A stretch of DNA of 64,000 bases from Novosphingobium capsulatum NBRC 12533 (GCF_001598375.1 NZ_BCYV01000007.1:124001-188000); one strand, 5' to 3'; numbered from the stretch's first letter, positions 45,947 through 55,624 are shown. Notes: generated by a model from the sequence alone, not told the origin. Made by a program: numbers and translations.

Positions 45947-46188
45947 CGCCGGCCAGCTCCACCACCGCGCGCGGCCTTGCGCGCCAGGCGGATCAGCCGC
46001 TTGACCGGATACCACACGAAGGCCAGCAGCCCGAGCAGGATCGCCCCGACCACGCCCAGCGCGGTAGAGGCCGCGCCCAGGCCCAGGCCAGGGCCGACAT
46101 AGGCCTGCGCGGGAACGGCGGTGGCGGCCAGCAACAGGATCGCCGGCAACAGCAGGCGCGACGCGGGGGCGATCGGCAGAACGGTCAT
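45943..46188 (-). CDS. Small exported membrane protein of a sulfotransferase operon
   Basis: 81 residues, ATG at 46188 overlapping the ASST-like stop as ATGA. An N-terminal signal-like helix (LLLPAILLLAATAVPAQA) is followed by AYVGPGLGLGAASTALGVVGAILLGLLAFVWYPVKRLIR, a glycine-rich helix ending in a basic patch. This pattern recurs next to sulfotransferase genes in my recollection, but I cannot name a family. It could be a partner that anchors or couples the larger proteins. Confidence 0.72.
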   Translation of the reverse strand: MTVLPIAPASRLLLPAILLLAATAVPAQAYVGPGLGLGAASTALGVVGAILLGLLAFVWYPVKRLIRLARKAARGGGAGRR

Positions 46189-47621
46189 TCGCATCGGGCA
46201 TTCTCCGCAGCTTGGATGCCGATCTTGTCGGCGACGGGATCGATGTAACGGGTCCAGCGCAGCTCGAACCGGTTGCGGTCCGCGTCGGCACTGATGAAGT
46301 TCCAGCGCACGGTGCCATCGGCGGCCAGGCGCACGACGCGGCCCAGCTCGGTCTCTTCCACCATGGTGTCGCCACCGGGCAGCGGCGTGGCACGGCCCTG
46401 CGCGCGGGTGTGGATGTTCAAATCGCGAAAGGCGCGGGCCAGCGGTTCGCTCACCTGGTCGGTGGCGAAATCATAGACCAGCATGCGGTTGGTGCCGTCG
46501 GGTTCGGCCTGTTCGGGCTGGTCCCAGGCAAAGCGCCAGTGGTTGTCGAACACCGAGATGCGGTGATCATCGAGCACGCTGACATCGTGCTGAAACCGCC
46601 AGGGCAGGCCGCGGCTCCACACCACCTTGCCGGTGGATGGGCGATAGAGCAGCAACAGCGACAGGTTGCGCAGGCTGATCAGCAGATCGCCCGATCGCCA
46701 ATAGGGGCCATCGCCCGGCACCGGCTGAATATCGTTGAGGTGGATGGGATCATCCGAATAGGGGCGGCCGCGCCAGAGCTGGCCCATATTGTTGGCATCG
46801 AGCAGGTCGATCACGGCAGTGCGGCCGAGCACCTTGCCCGCAGCGGTCAGGTGCATCAGACCTTCGTCGGCAAATTGCGGGCCAAGGCCGGGGCGCGTGG
46901 TGCGCGGCAGGCGATAGGATGCCCACAGCGTGCCATCTGGCGCACGTTCCAGCGAGTGGTGGAAGATGCCGTCGATCATCCATTCCGGCCGGCCGCAGGC
47001 ATCGATCCGCACCAGGGGCGATGTATCGTGCACGGTCAGCCCGCCATCGGGCATCAGCATCGGATGCATCGCCATGAAGCGCTGGTTGGTCTTGTCCCGC
47101 GCCAGATCGATCAGCGCCGAGCGGAACGTGGAATGCGCCAGGATCGCGGCGATATCCGGGGCATAGGTGCGCACCACATGGCCATCGCGCAGCCGCAACA
47201 GCTGCACCACCCAGCGCCGGCGCGCGGTATCGAACACGGTCAGCAGGATATAGCCGGGATCGACAAAGCCGGGCCGGCGCCACAGGCCGCCGGGCAGCGG
47301 CTCATAGGGTTGGCCGATCGTGGGGTGATAGGGCAGCAAGGCGCCAGCGGCGCGCCCGACGGTATCGGGTATGCTGGCCACCTGCACCGCCAGTTCGCCC
47401 AGCGCGCCATGGCGGCGCGGCGCCAGCAGCACGAACCCGAAGCCCAGCAGCACCAGCGCGCCCAGCGCCAGGGTCAGCCCCAATGCCCACAACGGCACCG
47501 GGCGGCTCATCAGGCGGTCCCACCGCGATGGCGCCGGGGTGCCGGAAGACGACGCGCCGGGGGATGGGGCAACAGGATCAACAGGCAGTGCAGGTATTTG
47601 GGGCAACGCCGGGCGGTTCAT
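46185..47621 (-). CDS. ASST-like (arylsulfotransferase-family) membrane-anchored beta-propeller protein
   Basis: 478 residues from ATG 47621; a GTG two codons upstream is possible. A proline-rich cytoplasmic start and one helix (LWALGLTLALGALVLLGFGFVLLA) anchor a large periplasmic domain. The propeller carries histidine-containing turns characteristic of arylsulfotransferase relatives: GIFHHSLERAPDGTLWASYRL, PIHLNDIQPVPGDGPYWRSGDLLISLRNLS, WRFQHDVSVLDDHRISVFDNH. The last part returns to propeller strands (GRVVRLAADGTVRWNFI). PAPS-independent ASST enzymes move sulfate between phenols. Here the role is probably transfer or binding in the periplasm; activity is unproven. It is the first gene of the operon. 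Confidence 0.78.
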   Translation of the reverse strand: MNRPALPQIPALPVDPVAPSPGASSSGTPAPSRWDRLMSRPVPLWALGLTLALGALVLLGFGFVLLAPRRHGALGELAVQVASIPDTVGRAAGALLPYHPTIGQPYEPLPGGLWRRPGFVDPGYILLTVFDTARRRWVVQLLRLRDGHVVRTYAPDIAAILAHSTFRSALIDLARDKTNQRFMAMHPMLMPDGGLTVHDTSPLVRIDACGRPEWMIDGIFHHSLERAPDGTLWASYRLPRTTRPGLGPQFADEGLMHLTAAGKVLGRTAVIDLLDANNMGQLWRGRPYSDDPIHLNDIQPVPGDGPYWRSGDLLISLRNLSLLLLYRPSTGKVVWSRGLPWRFQHDVSVLDDHRISVFDNHWRFAWDQPEQAEPDGTNRMLVYDFATDQVSEPLARAFRDLNIHTRAQGRATPLPGGDTMVEETELGRVVRLAADGTVRWNFISADADRNRFELRWTRYIDPVADKIGIQAAENARCE

Positions 47622-47772
47622 GGCCACGGCATCTAGCGCGCAGTTGTATCACCGCAATTTCGCCGGGCTACAGGCCTGCAATCTTTACTGACACAGTGAA
47701 ACATCAACAGCGACGGGCACATCCAATAGGGATGAAATAGTATTCTGTATCAAGGCGATGCCGCAGAAGAAA

Positions 47773-47807
47773 GGCCATGCTGCAGCCCGTGGGACTGCGG
47801 CATGGCC
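47773..47807 (-). terminator. Rho-independent terminator of the alcohol/aldehyde dehydrogenase operon
   Basis: On the minus strand GGCCATGCCGCAG pairs with CTGCAGCATGGCC (13 pairs, one mismatch) and is followed by TTTCTTCT. It lies 31 bases beyond the aldehyde dehydrogenase stop, so it ends that operon. Confidence 0.8.
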
Positions 47808-47838
47808 ATACAACTTGTTACAAAATTGCCGTCCGGCG

Positions 47839-49254
47839 TCAGGCCGGCAGGCTGACCGCGTTGATGATGTGCGCCTGGGTATATTCGAGCAGGCCGGCCT
47901 CGCCCAGTTCACCGCCCAGCCCCGATTGCTTGACACCGCGGAACGGGATGGCGGGGTCGATCGCCAAGTGCTGGTTGACCCATACCGTGCCGGTATCGAT
48001 CCGCCGCGCCACGTCCATCGCGCGGGCCACGTCCTTGCCCCAGACGGTGCCGCCCAGGCCGTAATCGCTGTCGTTGGCGCGGGCGATCACATCGTCCACG
48101 TCAGAGAACTTGAGCACCGGCAGCACCGGGCCGAACTGTTCCTCGCGCACCAGCGGCGCATCGTCATCGAGATCGGCGACGATGGTAGGCGCGATAAAAT
48201 AGCCCGGCCGATCGAGCGGCGCGCCGCCGGCCAGCACGGTGCCGCGTTCGCGCGCATCGGCCAGCAGGGCGGAAACCTTGTCGAACTGCATCTTGTTCTG
48301 CACCGGGCCGATCGTGACGCCCTGGCGGGTGCCTTCGTCCACCACGGCGTCCTGCGCCAGGCGGGTGATCTCTTCCAAGAATTCGTCATAGACGGTTTCG
48401 TGCACATAGGCGCGCTTGATCGCCACGCAGACCTGCCCGGCATTGACCATGGCGCCCTGATAGACCTTTTCGGCGGCGAGCTTGGCCGGCATGTCATCCA
48501 GCACGATCGCGGCATCGTTGCCGCCCAGTTCCAGCGTCACGCGCTTCACGCCGCTCGCGGCCGAGGCCATGACCTTCTTGCCGGTCGCGGTCGATCCGGT
48601 GAAGGCAACCTTGGCCACGTCGGCATGGGTGGACAGCGCGCCGCCCAGATCGTTGACATCGGCAATCACGTTGACCACGCCCGGCGGCAGAATCTGCGCG
48701 ATCACCTCGCCCAGCAGCAGCGTGGTGAGCGGGGTGGTGGGCGCGGGCTTGGCCACCATGGTATTGCCGGTGAGCAGGCACGGCCCCAGCTTGTTAGCCA
48801 GCAGCACCACCGGGAAATTCCACGGCGTGATCGCGGCACACACGCCCAGCGGGGTGCGATGCTCGATCACCGTGTTGCCGCCTTCCTCGCGCAAGACCTT
48901 GTCGGTCACGCGCATGCCGGCAAAGCCTTTCAGCACGAAATAGGTGGCCATCATCTCGCCACGTGCCTGGTCCAGCGGCTTGCCCTGTTCGGCGGTCAGC
49001 AACTGGGCAAACTCTTCCGTCCGGGCGTGGACCGCCTCGGCCAGCTGGTCGATCAGCGCGGCGCGATCATCCTGGCTGCGCGCCGTCCAGGCGGGAAACG
49101 CGCGCTTGGCGGCGGCGACCGCAGCATCGAGCTGGGCCATGTCAGCCCGTGGCGCCTGGGCCAGCACGGTTTCCGTCGCGGGGTTGATTACGTCAAACGT
49201 GGCCGCGCCGGGCACCAGCTGGCCATCGATCAACAGGCTGAATTGCTTGTCCAT
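47839..49254 (-). CDS. NAD(P)-dependent aldehyde dehydrogenase
   Basis: 471 residues of the ALDH superfamily. Motifs are in the expected order: TPWNFPVVLLANKLGPCLLTGNT (cofactor site), FTGSTATGKKVMASAA, the general base in LELGGNDAAIVLDD, the catalytic cysteine in NAGQVCVAIKRAYV and EEQFGPVLPVLKF near the end. It follows the zinc alcohol dehydrogenase gene by 41 bases, so the pair should oxidise an alcohol to an acid. The neighbouring receptor and AraC regulator suggest an imported aromatic or aliphatic alcohol. Confidence 0.93.
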   Translation of the reverse strand: MDKQFSLLIDGQLVPGAATFDVINPATETVLAQAPRADMAQLDAAVAAAKRAFPAWTARSQDDRAALIDQLAEAVHARTEEFAQLLTAEQGKPLDQARGEMMATYFVLKGFAGMRVTDKVLREEGGNTVIEHRTPLGVCAAITPWNFPVVLLANKLGPCLLTGNTMVAKPAPTTPLTTLLLGEVIAQILPPGVVNVIADVNDLGGALSTHADVAKVAFTGSTATGKKVMASAASGVKRVTLELGGNDAAIVLDDMPAKLAAEKVYQGAMVNAGQVCVAIKRAYVHETVYDEFLEEITRLAQDAVVDEGTRQGVTIGPVQNKMQFDKVSALLADARERGTVLAGGAPLDRPGYFIAPTIVADLDDDAPLVREEQFGPVLPVLKFSDVDDVIARANDSDYGLGGTVWGKDVARAMDVARRIDTGTVWVNQHLAIDPAIPFRGVKQSGLGGELGEAGLLEYTQAHIINAVSLPA

Positions 49255-49295
49255 AGGGGGATTTCCTTTGCCGTTGAGGCTATAGTGGGACGCGC

Positions 49296-50405
49296 TCAGG
49301 GAATGCGCAAGATGGGCTTGACCACATGGCCGGCCTCGCCCTGGGCGATGGCATCGGCAATGTCGGCAAACGCGAAGAAGCGCACCAGGCGATCGAACGG
49401 AAAGCGCCCGGCGCGATAATGGGCCAGCAGTTCGGGGATGAACGTCTGCGGATCGGCGCCGCCTTCCACCACCCCGCGGATCACACGCCCGCCGCTCATC
49501 AGGAACGTCGCATCGGCGGCGATGTCACCCGGGCCATAGGCCCCTACCAGCGCCATCTGCCCGCGCGGGGCCAGCGCTGCCATCGCGGCGTTGACCACGT
49601 CGGGCCGGCCGGTGGTGTCGATCACGCAGTCGAACCCCTGCGCCAGGCCGGCGCTGCGGGCATGATCGGCCAGGCTACCGGCGCGCGCGTCAAAGCCATG
49701 GGTGGCGCCCAGTTCCTGCGCCAGGGCAATGCGCGCGGGGTTGATATCCACCGCCGCGACCACGCCCGCCCCGGCAATGCCGCAGGCCATGATCGCGGAA
49801 AGCCCGACCGCGCCGGTGCCGATCACCGCCACGCTGGCGCCGGGGCGCGGGCGCAGTTCATTGAGCACGGCGCCAGCCCCGGTCTGGATGCCGCAGCCCA
49901 GCGGGCCGAGCAGATCGAGCGGCAGATCGGCATCGACCTTTACCGCATTGCGCCCATGCACGATGGCATGGGTAGCAAACGACGATTGCCCGAACACGTG
50001 GCTGTGGATCACCGCGCCTTCGGGCGTTGCCAGCGCCGTGGTGCCATCGCTGCGGCTACCGCCAAAGTTATAGGCAAACCAATCGTGGCAATAGGCCGGG
50101 GCATGATCATCGCACGAGGGGCAGTGGCCACACGAATCAAAGCTGAGCACGACATGATCGCCCGGTGCCAGCCCGGTCACCGCCGTGCCGACCTGCTCGA
50201 CCACGCCAGACCCTTCGTGCCCCAGCACCACCGGAAACGGCAGCGGCAGGTGCCCATCGCGCAGCACCATGTCGGTGTGGCACACCCCCACGCCCACCAG
50301 GCGCACCACCACCTCGTCTTCGCGCGGATCATCGAGCACGACCGGCTCGATCACCGGCGGCGCGCCGGGCTGGCGGAAAACAGCGGCATGGGCAGCAGTG
50401 GGCAT
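49296..50405 (-). CDS. Zinc-dependent aryl-/benzyl-alcohol-type dehydrogenase
   Basis: 369 residues of the medium-chain dehydrogenase family. Catalytic zinc ligands are in GVGVCHTDM and LGHEGSGVVE, with LGCGIQTGAGAV completing the set. The structural zinc site has four cysteines in SFDSCGHCPSCDDHAPAYC. The Rossmann loop is VIGTGAVGLSA and the following acid AAVDINPARI indicates NAD+. Close relatives include benzyl alcohol (XylB-like) and class III-type dehydrogenases. The start ATG is at 50405. It precedes the aldehyde dehydrogenase and follows the receptor by 104 bases. Confidence 0.92.
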   Translation of the reverse strand: MPTAAHAAVFRQPGAPPVIEPVVLDDPREDEVVVRLVGVGVCHTDMVLRDGHLPLPFPVVLGHEGSGVVEQVGTAVTGLAPGDHVVLSFDSCGHCPSCDDHAPAYCHDWFAYNFGGSRSDGTTALATPEGAVIHSHVFGQSSFATHAIVHGRNAVKVDADLPLDLLGPLGCGIQTGAGAVLNELRPRPGASVAVIGTGAVGLSAIMACGIAGAGVVAAVDINPARIALAQELGATHGFDARAGSLADHARSAGLAQGFDCVIDTTGRPDVVNAAMAALAPRGQMALVGAYGPGDIAADATFLMSGGRVIRGVVEGGADPQTFIPELLAHYRAGRFPFDRLVRFFAFADIADAIAQGEAGHVVKPILRIP

Positions 50406-50509
50406 GGGGGCGTATCCTTGCAGTGAAACGGCTGTAACAGGGCAGAAAAGAGGCGCCGGACCGGGGGATTTTCGTGGAGGAAGCGGCCCGGCGCCAGTGG
50501 GTGGATCGA

Positions 50510-53122
50510 TCAGAACTTGAAGCCGGCGCGCAGATACCATTCGCGCGGACGGTTATAGCTGCCAAAGATCGCGCCGGCCGAAAGATTGGTATTGCCGCTG
50601 ACGAGATAGCGGGTGTCGGTCAGGTTGGTGCCACCCACGGTCAGCGACCAGCGATCGCCGGGCGTGTTGTAGGTGAGGCTGGCGTTGATCATGTCGTTCG
50701 TGGGCCGGCGCAGCAGCAGGGTGCGGGCAATGTCATTCCACACCGGCGTGGTGTGCGTCCAGTCGGCCAGCGCTACCACGTTGCCCCCGTTCGCCAGGTT
50801 GAATTGATAGCGCGGCGACAGGTTGATCTTCCAGTTGGCCGTCTTGGGCAGCGGCGCGCCCAGATAGATGCCCGCCTGGATGCCCGGGATCGTGCCGGCA
50901 TTGACCAGCGCGGCGGGATCGATCTGGGTATAGTGCGCATCGATATAGCCGACCGAGCCATTGATGGTCAGGCCGGTAACCGGCGCCAGCACCATTTCGG
51001 CCTCTACCCCCTTGATCCGCGCGCGCCCGGCGTTGGCGATCGTGGGCGAGGTGCCGATCTGGATATTGAGCTGAACCCCTTCATAGTCGGTGGTGAAAGC
51101 GGCCAGGTTCAGCTGCAGCTTGCGATCGAGCAGGGTCGATTTCACCCCCACTTCCCAGGTCGTGGCCTTTTCCGGGCCAAAGCCGGGCGCCACATTGCCC
51201 TGCGGATTGGTCAACCGTGTGGTCCAGCCGCCGGTCTTGTAGCCCTTGGACCACGAACCATAGACCATGACGCGCTCGGCTGGATAGAGCTGCACCCCGA
51301 CCTTGGGCGAGAAGTTATTGAAGTTCTTGCGGTTTACCCCAGGAGCATAGACCTGCACGGGATTCGCCGGGTTGGGATAGCCGATGCCGTTCTGGCAAGA
51401 GACCGGCGCCAGGGGGAACGGCCCGTTCGGCGTGACATTGCCATTGGCATCGCTGCATCCGAACAGCTTGTAGTTGAAGCCGTTCAACTCCTGCTGGCCG
51501 CCTTCGAACTGCTTGGCTTCGTGCGTATAGCGGCCGCCCACGGTGATGCCCAGGATCTCTACCGGGCGATAATCGACTTGGCCAAAGAACGCATAGTTTT
51601 CGGTGTTGAAGCGGTTGGGGCCATCCACCTGCACCAGGCCTTCGTCAAAGGTCACGTAATCGTGCAGGCTGCCCTTTTCCTTGAAGTAATAGCCGCCCAG
51701 CACATAGTTCAGCTTCTTGTCGAGCGCCTTGCCCAGGATCTGCACTTCCTGGCTGAACTGCCACTGGTTCTGCTGGAACGACAGCTCGAGGAACGAGAGC
51801 GGCGATCCATCGGCATCCAGCCCGGCGCGCCAGTGCGTGTTGCGATAGGCGGTGATGGACTTGATCGTCAGGTCATCGCTCACCTGCGCCTGCACCGTTG
51901 CGCCCAAGCCCCAGGTCGTCAGCTTGTTGAAGCTGGGCCCGGTGGCATAGCTGGTGTCGGGGTCTGCGGTGACGAAGCGGGAATCCCATGGCAGGCGATC
52001 GTTGGTGGGATCGCCATCCACGTTCACGCTGGCCAGCGGGGAAAGCCGGCGGCCGAACTGGGTGCCGCGCGCGCCGCACAGCGCCTGGGCATTGCGCGCG
52101 GCGATCTGCTGCGCGGTTGAGCCGATGCAGAAATTGTAGAGACCGGAAAACAGGAAGCCGGTGTTGCCCGAGGCCGATAGCGCCGTGCCTGGCAGGTTAT
52201 CAGTGCCGGCAAATGGCCCAGGCAGGTTGAGCGCGGCCAGAAGCTTGCTCGCCTGCGAGGAACTGTCCTGCCGCGTCCAGTCGCCGGTGAGCGTGGCCGT
52301 GATCGCGCCGCCATTGTCCCACTTGAGCTTGCCGCGCAGTGAGGCGGTATTGTCGCCGCCTTCGCGGCTGGAGCTGGCATAATCGGCGTGGTTGAAGTTC
52401 AGGAACGTGTCGGAATTGCTGGCGCGCTGATCGGGATAGGGAATGCGCTTCAGGAACCCCTCGCGGTTGGTGACGGCAAAGGTCACCGACGAAAACAGCG
52501 AAGGCGCCAGCGGCACGTCCACCGTGCCGCGCACCTTGACGAGGTTGTAGCTGCCGGTGGTGGCGTCGATCGAGCCCTTGAATTCCTTGCCCGGCTCGTG
52601 CGTGACGATCGAGATCGCGCCGCCGATGGTATTGCGCCCGAACAGCGTGCCCTGTGGGCCCTTGAGCACTTCCACGCGTTCCACGTCGGGCAGGTCCTGG
52701 TTGGCGCCCACGGTGCGCGCCAGATAGACGCCGTCGAGGTAGATGCCCACGCCCGGATCGATGTTGAACGCAAAGTCATCCGAACCGATGCCGCGGATCG
52801 TGGCCGACAGTACGGCCGAAGAACCCGAAAACGGCGTGCCGCCATCGAGGTTGACGTTGGGCGCCAGGGCCGACAGCGACGCCACGCTGGTAACCGCGCG
52901 CTCCCTGAGCGACGAGGCGGTGAACGCGGAAATCGCGATCGGCACGTTCTGGACGTTCTGCGCGCGCTTTTGCGCGGTGACGACGATTTCCTGAATGCCC
53001 CCCTGCGGCGCGGCGGCCGCAGTATCAGCCGGCGGCGCGGTATCCTGGGCATGGGCCAGGCCGGGCACGGTGGTGGCCACGGCCAGGGCTACCAGGCTCG
53101 ATCGAGTGAAAACCTGCGGCAT
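50510..53122 (-). CDS. TonB-dependent outer-membrane receptor
   Basis: 870 residues. A signal peptide (SSLVALAVATTVPGLAHAQ) precedes a plug with EIVVTAQKRAQNVQNVPIAISAF, SATIRGIGSDDFAFNIDPGVGIYLDGVYLART and VEVLKGPQGTLFGRNTIGGAISI. The barrel ends WYLRAGFKF with a terminal phenylalanine. The second plug phrase is typical of the large sphingomonad receptor family used for aromatic and steroid-like nutrients. It lies between an AraC regulator and alcohol/aldehyde dehydrogenases, all in one direction, so it likely imports their substrate. Confidence 0.93.
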   Translation of the reverse strand: MPQVFTRSSLVALAVATTVPGLAHAQDTAPPADTAAAAPQGGIQEIVVTAQKRAQNVQNVPIAISAFTASSLRERAVTSVASLSALAPNVNLDGGTPFSGSSAVLSATIRGIGSDDFAFNIDPGVGIYLDGVYLARTVGANQDLPDVERVEVLKGPQGTLFGRNTIGGAISIVTHEPGKEFKGSIDATTGSYNLVKVRGTVDVPLAPSLFSSVTFAVTNREGFLKRIPYPDQRASNSDTFLNFNHADYASSSREGGDNTASLRGKLKWDNGGAITATLTGDWTRQDSSSQASKLLAALNLPGPFAGTDNLPGTALSASGNTGFLFSGLYNFCIGSTAQQIAARNAQALCGARGTQFGRRLSPLASVNVDGDPTNDRLPWDSRFVTADPDTSYATGPSFNKLTTWGLGATVQAQVSDDLTIKSITAYRNTHWRAGLDADGSPLSFLELSFQQNQWQFSQEVQILGKALDKKLNYVLGGYYFKEKGSLHDYVTFDEGLVQVDGPNRFNTENYAFFGQVDYRPVEILGITVGGRYTHEAKQFEGGQQELNGFNYKLFGCSDANGNVTPNGPFPLAPVSCQNGIGYPNPANPVQVYAPGVNRKNFNNFSPKVGVQLYPAERVMVYGSWSKGYKTGGWTTRLTNPQGNVAPGFGPEKATTWEVGVKSTLLDRKLQLNLAAFTTDYEGVQLNIQIGTSPTIANAGRARIKGVEAEMVLAPVTGLTINGSVGYIDAHYTQIDPAALVNAGTIPGIQAGIYLGAPLPKTANWKINLSPRYQFNLANGGNVVALADWTHTTPVWNDIARTLLLRRPTNDMINASLTYNTPGDRWSLTVGGTNLTDTRYLVSGNTNLSAGAIFGSYNRPREWYLRAGFKF

Positions 53123-53256
53123 CCTGCACTCCCTTGCGATGTGTTATCGCCATGGGAGCTACCGCCCTGCCCCGCCGCCATCTTGGACGATCGCGCGAAA
53201 AGCATGGACAAAAACGACGAGGCAACGACCGCTGTGTTGTACGGCGGCAGGCCGGA

Positions 53257-54186
53257 TCAATGCATGGCGCGATAGCGGCGCGGGGTTTCGCCAAAGCGTT
53301 CCTGGAACCGCCGGCTGAAATAGGAACTGTCGGAAAAGCCGCAGTCGAACGCAATCTGGGTAATGCTGCGCTGGGGTTCCAGCGTCAGCTTCTGCGCGGC
53401 CAGCGCCAGGCGGCGCTCGTTGATATAGCCACCCAGCGTCACGCCCTGGCCAGCGGCAGCGGCCTGCAAGCGGCGCAGCGACACGCCCATTTCCGCAGCG
53501 ATCGTGGCCGGGGACAGGGTGTGATCAGCCAGCCGCGCCGCCACGATCGCCCGCGCGCGTTCCAGCAGGCCGTGGCGGCTGGGCTGCACCCTCGCCCCGC
53601 CCGGACGCAGGCTGGCGAGCAGCAGCGAGCAGAACACGCCGTCATAGCCGTCATCGGGCAGGCCCTGCGGGCTGGCCTCGCACTCACGCCACAGCGACAG
53701 CAGGAAATCGTGGAGCAGACGGGTCGACGGCGCCTCGCGCGGGATGCAGGTTGCCACGGCATCATCCACCCAGCCCGGCATATCGGCCAGCACCGCGCGG
53801 TCGAATTCGGCCACGATCAGTTCGTGATCGTTGCGCAGATCAAAGCGATAGACCTCTTCGCTGGCGCACAGCACCATGTCGCCGGCGCGCACGTCCATCT
53901 CGCGGCGGCGATGCACCACGCGCCCCTGCCCCGAACGGAACACGTGCAGCTTGAGCCGCGGGCCGCCGGCATGCCCAGCTTCCATCAGGCGCCGTTCCAC
54001 CGAAACCGGCGTGGCGCGCGGGCGCGTCATGGTGATCCCGCCCATCTGCCAACGCGATACGGTCGCTTCGAAATGCGGGCTCAGCGGCTGGGTGGACAGG
54101 CCGGAATAGGTGCGCGCCATCAGGCTGCGCCAATAGCTCAGCTTGTCTGTTCCGGTCAGGCTGCGCGTCGAAAAATGCTCGATCAT
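53257..54186 (-). CDS. AraC-family transcriptional regulator
   Basis: 309 residues from ATG 54186 (GAGG eight bases upstream); an ATG at 54216 would add ten residues. The N-terminal half is an AraC-binding-like cupin domain (KLHVFRSGQGRVVHRRREMDVRAGDMVLC). The C-terminal pair of helix-turn-helix motifs includes LSPATIAAEMGVSLRRLQAA and ITQIAFDCGFSDSSYFSRRFQERFGETPRRYR. It precedes the receptor gene by 134 bases on the same strand and is the likely activator of the receptor-dehydrogenase operon. The 134-base gap showed no clear dyad. Confidence 0.88.
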   Translation of the reverse strand: MIEHFSTRSLTGTDKLSYWRSLMARTYSGLSTQPLSPHFEATVSRWQMGGITMTRPRATPVSVERRLMEAGHAGGPRLKLHVFRSGQGRVVHRRREMDVRAGDMVLCASEEVYRFDLRNDHELIVAEFDRAVLADMPGWVDDAVATCIPREAPSTRLLHDFLLSLWRECEASPQGLPDDGYDGVFCSLLLASLRPGGARVQPSRHGLLERARAIVAARLADHTLSPATIAAEMGVSLRRLQAAAAGQGVTLGGYINERRLALAAQKLTLEPQRSITQIAFDCGFSDSSYFSRRFQERFGETPRRYRAMH

Positions 54187-54328
54187 CTGCCTCGATCCAC
54201 CACCCTCTGCCGCCATGTCACATGGCGCGTGCGGACTCGGTCTGGCGCCAAGTCTCTCCTGGTGAATTAGTCAGCAATACATACAAATGCAATGACACGT
54301 CCGATCGGGCAGCGTGATCGCCCACGTA

Positions 54329-55624
54329 TCAGGCGACCAGCACGGCGCGGATATCGTTGACGTTGGTGTGGCTGGGGCCGGTGATCAGCAGATCGTCGAT
54401 CGCGGCAAAGAAGCTGTAGCTGTCATGCCCGGCCAGGGCCTGGGCCGCGCTGGCGCCGGCCGCGCCAGCACGGGCCTGCGTATCTGGCGCGACGAAAGCA
54501 CCGGCGGCATCATCGCTGCCATCGATCCCGTCGCTGTCGGCCACCAGTGCCCAGATCCCCGGCGCGCCATCGAGGGCAATGGCCAAGGCCAGGGCAAATT
54601 CGCAATTGCGCCCGCCCCGGCCATAGGCGCCCCCTGCCAGCGTGACCGTGGTTTCCCCGCCCGAGAGGATCACGCCCGGTGCGCGCAGCGGATCGCCCCA
54701 GGTCTGTGCCGAGCGGGCAATGCCGGCCATCGCCCTGCCCAGTTCGCGCGCCTCCCCCTCCAGCGCGTCGCCCAGGATCAACGGAGTGAGCCCGGCCTGG
54801 CGCGCGCAGTCGGCCGCCGCGGTCAGCGCCTGGCGGGGCGAGGCGATGATGCGATGCTCGCCCCGCGTGGGCGGCAGCGGTGGCGCGGCGCGCAAGGCGG
54901 CCAGTGCCGCTGCAGGCACGGGCAGGCGTTGGCGCGCGATGATCGCCAGGGCATCGGCGGCACGCGTTGCATCGGCCAGCGTCGGGCCCGAGGCGATCGC
55001 CGCCGGGTCATCGCCCGGCACATCGCTGATCAACAGGGTCAGCACGGGCGCAGGCGCGGCCAGCGCCGCCAGGCGACCGCCCTTCACCCGCGAGAGATGG
55101 CGGCGCACCGTGTTGATCTCGGCAATGCTTGCGCCCGATTCCAGCATGGCGCGGGTCAAGGCCTGCAAGGCATCGAGGTCCATGCCCGCAACTGGCCATT
55201 CCATGCAGGCCGAACCGCCGCCCGATATCAGCGCGATGACCAGGTCTTGCGGCGTAAGGCCATGCAACGCCGCCACGATCTGCTGCGCGGCCAGCAGGCT
55301 GTGCTGATCGGGCACGGGGTGCCCCGCTTCCACCACGGCGATGCGCGCGGGAGGAGGCAGGCCGGCGGCATGGCCGTAGCGCGTGGCAACCACGCCCGAA
55401 ACCGGCACCCGCGCGCCCCATTGCGCCAAGAGCGCGGCATCGAGCGCGCTGGCCATGGCCGCAGCGGCCTTGCCCGCGCCGATCACCACGCAGCGCCCGG
55501 CGGGCGGCGGGGGCACATGCCGGTGCATGATCGCGGCCGGCTGGCTGGCGGCGATGGCGGCATCGTGGACCATGCGCAACAGGCGGCGGGCGGCGGCATC
55601 GTCGATGGCAATCCGGTCTGACAT
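54329..55624 (-). CDS. Glycerate 2-kinase (GckA/TtuD, MOFRL family)
   Basis: 431 residues. The MOFRL-type glycerate kinase fold is shown by VVIGAGKAAAAMASAL, LISGGGSACMEWP, NTVRRHLSRVKGGRLA and VLTLLISDVPGDDPAAIASGP. The C-terminal MOFRL domain has ILSGGETTVTLAG, GRGGRNCEFALALAI and DSDGIDG. It phosphorylates D-glycerate to 2-phosphoglycerate and feeds glycolysis. The start ATG 55624 is divergent from a membrane-protein gene. It could serve breakdown of hexuronates or tartrate, but no such genes adjoin apart from the glycan operon further right. Confidence 0.92.
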   Translation of the reverse strand: MSDRIAIDDAAARRLLRMVHDAAIAASQPAAIMHRHVPPPPAGRCVVIGAGKAAAAMASALDAALLAQWGARVPVSGVVATRYGHAAGLPPPARIAVVEAGHPVPDQHSLLAAQQIVAALHGLTPQDLVIALISGGGSACMEWPVAGMDLDALQALTRAMLESGASIAEINTVRRHLSRVKGGRLAALAAPAPVLTLLISDVPGDDPAAIASGPTLADATRAADALAIIARQRLPVPAAALAALRAAPPLPPTRGEHRIIASPRQALTAAADCARQAGLTPLILGDALEGEARELGRAMAGIARSAQTWGDPLRAPGVILSGGETTVTLAGGAYGRGGRNCEFALALAIALDGAPGIWALVADSDGIDGSDDAAGAFVAPDTQARAGAAGASAAQALAGHDSYSFFAAIDDLLITGPSHTNVNDIRAVLVA

